A stretch of 64,000 nucleotides of DNA from Paramecium tetraurelia. Its lineage: Eukaryota > Ciliophora > Oligohymenophorea > Peniculida > Parameciidae. Location: contig NW_001799444.1 of NCBI RefSeq assembly GCF_000165425.1, positions 124,001 through 188,000 on the forward strand, written 5' to 3'. The notes beneath the pieces are model-generated. The model saw only the letters and a list, made by a program, of their open reading frames with translations, ran no database searches and had not been told where the DNA came from. Position 1 is the stretch's first letter. Every line of letters begins with the position of its first letter. Made by a program: the position numbers and the translations under genes. Below are positions 56,939-64,000 of this stretch, piece by piece.

Positions 56939-59900
56939 TCATGATTAAACTTGAATATGAACTTCGTGATCCCTTTATTGCAAATCTTGTTTTGCAAAAA
57001 TGTTAAATATCTATTCAATAGATGCTTGCTTAATAGAGTACTGGGAAATCGTCAATTATTATTTATTCTTTTCAAAAGCTGAGAATAACTTTCCTGCTGT
57101 AATATTGGAAAGTAATCTAACTCTATAAAATGTTTGGAAGTGCTCAATAACCTAGAATTGTCCAAGTTGCTACTATATAAAATTTAGCAATTCTCTTCCA
57201 TTTGATTCAACAAGTACATACTCTGCTAATGTTTCAACACTAATTCCATGTCTACTTAAATCATTGTACAAGTGTGATCCTGACTCTTTAGGTTGGATAA
57301 AATTCATCAATTAAGCCTAGTTAATCTTTTATAGTGCACTGAGAGTGGCTGATTGATTAATTCTGATACCTTTGCTTAATCCCATTTGGTTAATAACTGC
57401 ATCAAGTAGATTGGCGTGTGGTTTCTATAATTTGATTTCAACTTCATATCCTTAACCATACTTATTCTTAACATGCTAGACAGATCCAAAGCATCTCAAA
57501 TTACCATCAACTTAAATGGCAATTTTGGTGGACAATGCCTCAGCTTCTTCCATTGAATGGGTAGTCAGTATGATTGAACTTTGTTTTCTTTAAGTGGATA
57601 TTCTTGATATAACATTCCACATGAATCTTCTGGCCTCTGGATCCATACCAGTAGATGGTTCATCAAGAAATACAATTGGAGGATTACCAATCATAGCAAT
57701 GGCAACTGATAACTTTCGTTTGTTACCACCTGATAATTAACCTGCCTCCACGGATTCAAATCTCTTAAGATCCATTTCAACCATCTTTTTTTCTACCAAC
57801 TCAGCAAGATGAAATTGAGAAATTCCCTTAATTTTAGCAAACAATTCCAAATGTTCTCTCACTGTAAGATTATCCAACAAAGCATCAAATTATGGACAAT
57901 ATCCGATGTTTTTTCTTGCATCTTAAATTTAATCAATAACACTATGTCCAGAAACATAGGCAACTCCAGATGTAGGTTTTAGTTCTCCAGATAATATTTT
58001 GAATGTAGTTGTTTTACCAGCTCCATTGACACCCAATAAACTAAATACTTCTCCATTTCCAACTGAGAATGAGATATTGTCAACTGCAACCTTATGCTAT
58101 TTCTTTTCTAACATAAAGACTTTTCTCAAATTCTTAACCAAAATGGCTTGGTCTTATGGTTGATAATTCTGACAGAGTTATTATTCTCTCTCCACATCAT
58201 CATCCAATACCTTCGGTTTATATGGAATGGATGCTTCATTTGATCCTAACTTTTATAATGAACCATTATCTTCAAAGAATTCCAAAATAAACACTATGAT
58301 CATATATCCAACTCCACTGATTGCAAGTACAATCAAATCTTCACCTGCTACTCTCATTGCAAAAGTATTAGGTGGAGTAATAGAGTTCTAAAATATCAAT
58401 TCAAAGAATTGCTTCATGCTTGTCCTCAACAATCCCAAAGCAAAGGAGAATGAGGGCAATGGTCTAAATACCCACACCAAATAGGAAGCTACATCTCTAG
58501 TAGTTTCAATTAGGAAGAACACATAAATGACAATACTAATGATCGAGCCAAACACAAGGTGAATGAAGAAGGATGATAACAATGAATTTCCTGGCACTTT
58601 GAAAAAGAAACTCAATGCATAACTAAATGGTATGATGGCCCATCCATATAGTATAAAGAATAGAAATATTGCTCCGTAATTACCATCCAAAATTAATGCA
58701 TCTATATCAAATGCTAACACCATTAAAGCACTTACGATTGCAGGTATTAAATGCTTGACAATGTCTATTATCCAATTACTTGCCCAATAAGCTAGAACTG
58801 ATACACCTGAAACTAGTTATTGATGTTTAATATTGATTTCCCTTTCTTTTACAATGAATGAAATAATTGAGGCAGGGATGAATGCAAAACCAATTGAAAA
58901 TATAAAGGCTGATAGATATCCTGCTACCGATTAATCAATACTCTTTTCACTATGAGTTTATGGGAATGGATAAAATGATATTTGAAGACTGGCTGATGCA
59001 GTATTTGTAATTTTCCTTAGGATTGCTTAGTTCATTTGATTTAAAAGTAGTGGAGAACTTTGAACAAACACTGAATTCTGTAAAAACCAATAGGAATAAG
59101 TGGATCCAATAAATTAATTTAAGAAATACCAACCTGGACTTTCTCTTAATTCAAATTAATCAAAGTATTCTTTATCGGCTTATTCTAAATTTGTAGATAA
59201 TTGCGAAATGGTCCAATCATCGTTTGAGAAATATTGCATCAATTCTAGACCTGCTTAATCTCCTCCCCAAAACGTTTATAATTTCAAATCACCATAAAGA
59301 CCTTCTGGTGTAATCATAGCTAAATCGTCGTCTTTAATCCATTTCACAGTCATTATAGCCAATCCAGATATAACCACTAAAATAGGCACGAAGATTTCAC
59401 AAACCAATCCTCTAATATCTCTTTTGAAAATTCTGAATCTCTTCTCCATCAGTGCAAACAAATGCAAAAAGAAAGTGGAACAGAACCCTTCAATTCTTTG
59501 AATATTTAAATCTACATTTTAATTAATCTGATCATTATTCTCCTTATTTTGTACATCATCAACTTATTCATGACCAGCTCCTATTTTAGCCACTTTTAAG
59601 AAGACTTCTTCTAAAGTAGTAATGCTGATTCCATATGTGGCAATGTGTAAAGATTTCAAGTTTGCATCTAGATATTCAAACAAATTTGGGAATTTGTCAA
59701 CTGAATCAATAGGTAATTGCATAACTACTTCAGCTGAAACATTAGACAGAACAGTTGCTGAACTGACATATTTAATAACGTTGTCTATGATTGGTTAAGA
59801 CTAAATTGATGTACTGTCTTTCACTAGAGTCAAATTGTATCCAACTCCAAATCTATTCTTTAAGAATACACTGCTTCCAGAACACAATAATTTACCTTCG

Positions 59901-62197
59901 CCCATGATTCCAATTCTATCCCCTAAGAAATCAGCCTCATCCATAAAATGAGTTGTTAAAACTATGATTCTATTGTCTTTGTAATTCTTTAACATTTCCC
60001 AAATATATCTTCTTGCACTTGTATCCATTCCTGAGGTAGGCTCATCTAAATATACTAATTTTGAATTTCCAATAAATGCAATAGCAACTGACAATCTTCT
60101 TTTTTAACCGCCTGATAAATTCTTACTGAGATAATCTGTTTTATCAGTTAAATCAACATCAGCTATTATTTTAGTTATTTAATCTTAAATTTCACTTGAT
60201 TTCACTCCTTTGAATTAAGCAAACAACTCTAAATGTTCTTTCACAGTCAGATTATCAAATAATATATCATGTTAAGGACAGACTCCCATTATTTTTCTTA
60301 GCTCTGATAATTAACTTTTGACATCCAAACCATACCCAACAACATCTCCTTTTGTAATTTCCAGTAATCCTGTCAACATTGAAATTGTTGATGTCTTACC
60401 AGCTCCATTATGTCCTAATAGTGCAAAGATCTATCCTTAGTACATGGATAAATTGAGGTTACTCACTGCCTATTTTCCATTGGGATATGTTCTATACAAT
60501 CCCTTAATAATAAGGGCCTCATTTTTCTATTCCTATTCTTTCAAAGCCTATTCTACTTCTTCAAATTTATCATCATGAGTATTCATTCTTTCAATTGACA
60601 TTGATTTATGACTTACTCTGTCTGTTCTATTCGATTCCCAAATCCAACTGATGAAGAACAATGGATGTTTCTTAACACCCCATTCATTTGGAAATACTTA
60701 GTCCAAATATACGGCTAAAATAAAATATGCAATAATGTTGATGATGTGCCAAGTCCAAGCTATGGAAATACTATAATTGTTTATGGTAGTTGTCAAATTG
60801 GACTCATTAAATCCATTACCTTGTGATTCCATAAGAGTGATCACGCCAGTTGAAAATGCTAATGAGGCTTGACTTGAAAATGACACTCCCCAATATTGAC
60901 TGCTACTTGGAATAGCATTAGCAGGTACCAAGTTCAACATCAAAAACATTAGTAAATACCAAACAATTGAAACTATGAGTCCTGTTAAGGCTTATGAGAA
61001 AAACACTGATAAAAAGAGCGATTACACTATCAGAACCACACAATACAGATAGTAATTTAGGAATACAAATCCCCAATCAGACTCTTTGAATATCATACTT
61101 TCTAAGATAATATATATGAGAACATACTTAGAATAACTGTTGCCAAGGCTGATATAATTCCATATATTATCAAGTACTGAATTATCCAGGACAAGTAAAA
61201 TTGAGTGTTGCTTAATCCCATTATCTTCATTCCTTCTCTTAGCTTCTTCTCTTTCTCATAAATAATCCCGTGTGTCATTCTTAAAAACACAATCATCAAA
61301 GGTAGTGCCAGGTAGATTCCATAAGCTCCGTTTACAAAATCTGGAAACTTATCTTCAATGTGATCTCTTGATCTGACATGACTTAGAGTAGGCTCTATCG
61401 TTGCAGATGTATCATATTGTTGTATAATTAAATTATCAATCCAATTTTAAATAGTTAAAAATCCATTCTCATAAAATAAGTAAGTAATTTCTTGGTCTTC
61501 GCTAAAATATATCAAAAAGATAATTACTATTTAAATGAGTTAATCTTGTCCTTTCTATTTAATGGGTATTCTATGTAATCTGTTGAATCTGAAGTGTTGA
61601 ATCTTAAAGAGTAACTAAAATTCTTAAGATTAATGTCATTTGTTTCAAACATAATTGCCAAGCAGAGTCCTCTTGTTTCTTCTAGCTTATCATATCCTTC
61701 CGATCTCACATAGTCGTCAATTTCATCATTAGAATTGAACCACTTAACTTGGTACCCATAATAATCAACGAAGTAAGTTGATAATTTTTAGGCCAAATTA
61801 TTCTCCTCTGGTCCAATGCCTATCAATCCATTTCTATAAGAGGCTCCTTTATAATTTGTATTATCTATGCAGTTCCTAACATATAATCAAGTATTTACTT
61901 TAATTGAGGCAGTGATTTCAACAAATCTTCACTGTCTTGATTTGGATTCTATGGAAAGTTATTCAAGTTTGGGGCTAAAATCCTAGGCAGATCTGAGTCT
62001 TTGGTGAGTTTTAGGTAAGATGTTTCAGGAATATCATCTATTTCAACTTAAGCTCTAGTCTTCAACATAAATAGTTACCTAATTGTTATCAATAACCCAA
62101 TGAAAAACAAAGGGAGTAAAATTTCACAAACAGAACAACAACAATTCCTCTTCCACAATATGTAGTTCTTTCTTAGTAAGGCTGTTAAGTGAGACAT
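56939..62197 (-). CDS. ABCA-type full ABC transporter
   Basis: ATG 62197 ([18 protein letters not shown]) to TGA 56939-56941; about 1,690 residues after small introns. Layout is TMD1 with a large first extracellular loop (about 61400-62050), NBD1, TMD2 and NBD2, as in ABCA proteins. The TMD1 gate block reads [20 protein letters not shown] with [15 protein letters not shown], an ABCA signature. NBD1 has [17 protein letters not shown] and [14 protein letters not shown]2 has [36 protein letters not shown] and [13 protein letters not shown]. The C-terminus ([17 protein letters not shown]) matches the ABCA 'ASLEDVFL.F' regulatory helix. ABCA proteins mostly flip or export lipids. Both ATP sites look intact; substrate unknown. 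Confidence 0.95.
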
Positions 62198-62772
62198 GAT
62201 TTAGTAATTTATTTAATACAGACTTTCTATAAAATCAAACTCTTAAATGGGAGCGTTCTATAAAAAATTTTCATTTTTATGGAACATTTTAATTTTTCCC
62301 TATTTATAGTATATTCAATAAAAACAAAATATGTATTCTGTGTAATTATATATTAAATAATAATAAATTTTGTAATTAAAATTATTTAAAACTTAAGTCT
62401 ATATTTCTTAAATTTCTAAGTCGAAATCCAAATGTTTCCCCACATCATTTCTTAAGATACAGTCATATTTATAGTGTTTTATTTTAAGGTTTTAAGACTA
62501 TTTCGAATGGTAATTTAGATTATAGATTTAACTGATTAGTATTCAAATTTGATCTAAAGCTTTTCACAGTGTGGAATTTCAAAAGGGTAACAAATTTACA
62601 ACGGTAGAATGTTGGAAACAGAAGAAAGTTAAGAAATATTTACAAATTATATTACTATAAAATATAATTGGGGAGTGAATTAAAAATTGAATATTTTTTA
62701 TTAAAGAGAAGAGGGGGGTTTATAAACTTGGTAACTCTTAACTAAATTTGAATTTTTTATTTATTTTTTGAG
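62198..62772. other. Intergenic region, probable divergent promoter area
   Basis: The longest gene-free stretch (575 bases), between the divergent starts of ABCA and 14-3-3. It is AT-rich with Gs in short runs (near 62710-62720). No ORF with coding composition, RNA gene or repeat was recognised. By position it must hold the promoters of both genes. Confidence 0.45.
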
Positions 62773-63618
62773 ATGAGCAGCAGAGACGAATTGCTTTATA
62801 TGGCCAGACTCACAGAGTAAACAGAGAGATTCGAGGACATGGTTAACTACATCAAACAATTAGTTAGTGTAGGATAAGAATTGTCAGTAGAGGAGAGAAA
62901 CTTGCTCTCTGTTGCTTACAAAAACAGCATTGGAGGAAGAAGAACAGCATGGAGAGTCCTGTCTAGCATTGAGAACAAGGAAGAAGGAAAGGTATAGAAA
63001 TCTCACTTTTTATTAATTCAAAAACTTATACCTTATATTAAATCATCTTTATATCATTATTGTAGGCTCAAACAAATCCAGCAAGTCAAAGAAACCTCAC
63101 ATTAATTAGATCTTACAAGAAAAAAATTGAATAGGAATTGAACGGATTTTGCAATGATGTCCTCAACCTCATCGACACATCCCTCATCAGGACAGCTACA
63201 AACTCAGAAGCTAAAGTCTTCTATTACAAGATGAAGGGAGATTATCATAGATATATCTCAGAATATTCAAGCGGAGACCAACATAAGCAAGCTGCTGATG
63301 GTGCATTGGAAGCTTATCAACAAGCCTCAAATGTTGCTAATTCAGAGCTCAAAACCACAAATCCAATTAGATTAGGTCTTGCTCTCAACTTCTCAGTTTT
63401 CTACTATGAAGTCTTGAACGACCCAACAAAGGCATGCAGCTTAGCTAAACAAGTATATATATTTTCAAAATATCTTCAAGGCTTTCGATGATGCTATCGC
63501 TGATATCGAATAAATCGAAGAATCATAATATAAGGATGCCACCACAATTATGCAATTAATTAGAGACAACCTCACTCTTTGGACTTCTGAATTAGAAGAT
63601 GAAGAAGGACCCAAATGA
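62773..63618 (+). CDS. 14-3-3 protein
   Basis: Two introns, 74 nt at 62992-63065 and 28 nt at about 63452-63479, give 247 residues ending at TGA 63616-63618. Both family signatures are present: [20 protein letters not shown] near residue 45, and [14 protein letters not shown] near residue 130 (the Lys, Arg and Tyr of the phosphopeptide pocket). [20 protein letters not shown] and [16 protein letters not shown] follow, then [15 protein letters not shown] at the acidic C-terminus. 14-3-3 dimers bind phosphoserine/threonine motifs on many partners, including AGC kinases. GC-rich codons are more common here than in neighbours, as expected for a highly expressed gene. The first intron is unusually long for this genome. 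Confidence 0.97.
62992..63065 (+). other. Unusually long (74-nt) intron in the 14-3-3 gene
   Basis: The intron starts GTATAG after the codons for KEEGK and ends TTGTAG before those for AQTNP, restoring the conserved 14-3-3 frame. Most introns inferred in this window are 18-35 nt. The second intron of the same gene is 28 nt. Confidence 0.88.
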
Positions 63619-63717
63619 TAGAGGTATATGAAATATATATATATATAAAATATAAAAATATATAAATAAACACCATTAAATTAATCTAGCCTTTAATCAT
63701 AAAGGTAGATTCTTGAA

Positions 63718-64000
63718 TCAAGTCTAGGTAAAGTTTGGGCTTAGTAAATACTTATGAAGTAAAATTTATTATATAAATATTAATATGAAAGGAAAAATCT
63801 TTTTTCTTATTTATAAACAACCATATGATATACAGCGAGTTTCCAATCTTGAATAAATTAAATGCCATTTATAAATTTTAGTACAAGTCATTTTTTTGAT
63901 TTTTAACCATTAGAGATTATTACTATTGAAAATCTTGTTTAGATTAACTTGCTTGAAATTAAACATATTCAAATCTATAATTTTGTCTAAGGAAAATAAG
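63718..64000 (-). CDS. C-terminal part of a further hypothetical gene, off the right edge
   Basis: On the minus strand from the right edge the frame reads 'NYRFEYVQFQASQSKQDF' and 'MVKNQKNDLYQNLQMAFNLF', Gln-rich coding composition. Small introns (a 28-nt candidate ends just before the last codon) then bring in TGA at 63718-63720. No family recognised. It converges on the 14-3-3 gene with a 99-base AT-rich gap that contains a TA-repeat run near 63634-63650. Confidence 0.42.

Noticed and set aside
63634-63665. TA-repeat run as a possible chromosome end or telomere
   Set aside because: It is a simple AT run after the 14-3-3 gene; there are no CCCCAA or CCCAAA-type repeats, and coding sequence resumes beyond it.

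Overview
The window is nuclear DNA of a ciliate, almost certainly a Paramecium-type macronuclear chromosome. TAA and TAG occur at very high frequency inside otherwise open, conserved proteins and must be read as glutamine; TGA is the only stop that fits. The DNA is very AT-rich. Almost every gene is cut by tiny GT...AG introns (mostly 18-35 nt), and genes lie tens of bases apart on both strands. With the standard code the genes look shattered; with TGA as the only stop they join into about 35 genes. No transposon, virus-like element, CRISPR array, rRNA or tRNA was recognised, and no telomere repeat.

Left part (1-18 kb): a large ARM/HEAT-like protein running off the left edge; a secreted H-type-lectin-like protein with a possible small secreted gene facing it; two hypothetical minus-strand genes; an FCP1/SCP-type (NIF) phosphatase; a CLN3/battenin transporter divergent from a small Cys-X9-Cys protein; a 3-hydroxybutyrate dehydrogenase-like SDR; a coiled-coil hypothetical; and a GDT1/TMEM165 cation/proton exchanger.

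Middle (18-32 kb): a SHAQKYF-type Myb protein, AMP deaminase, a five-finger C2H2 protein with two copies of a His/Cys metal-like motif, a FAM135/DUF676 lipase-like protein, HSDL2-like SDR, a PX plus WD40 protein, two small basic hypotheticals and a probable RNA polymerase I A49 subunit.

Right part (32-64 kb): a 1,070-residue Gln/Asn/Lys-rich protein, an ankyrin protein, a coiled-coil protein, an NDR-family kinase, an ABCC transporter, a tandem cyclic-nucleotide-binding protein, a PPR protein, an ANP32-like acidic LRR protein, a CaiB/BaiF CoA-transferase, an EGF/membrane protein, a kleisin (Rad21/Rec8), an ABCA transporter, a 14-3-3 protein and the end of one further gene.

The genes form no operon or obvious pathway cluster; this is ordinary eukaryotic housekeeping, signalling and transport content at extreme density. 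Signalling proteins are prominent (NDR kinase, CNB protein, SCP phosphatase, 14-3-3, PX protein). Gene ends were set by hand from start codons, TGA stops and small introns; internal introns are only partly resolved for the longer genes.
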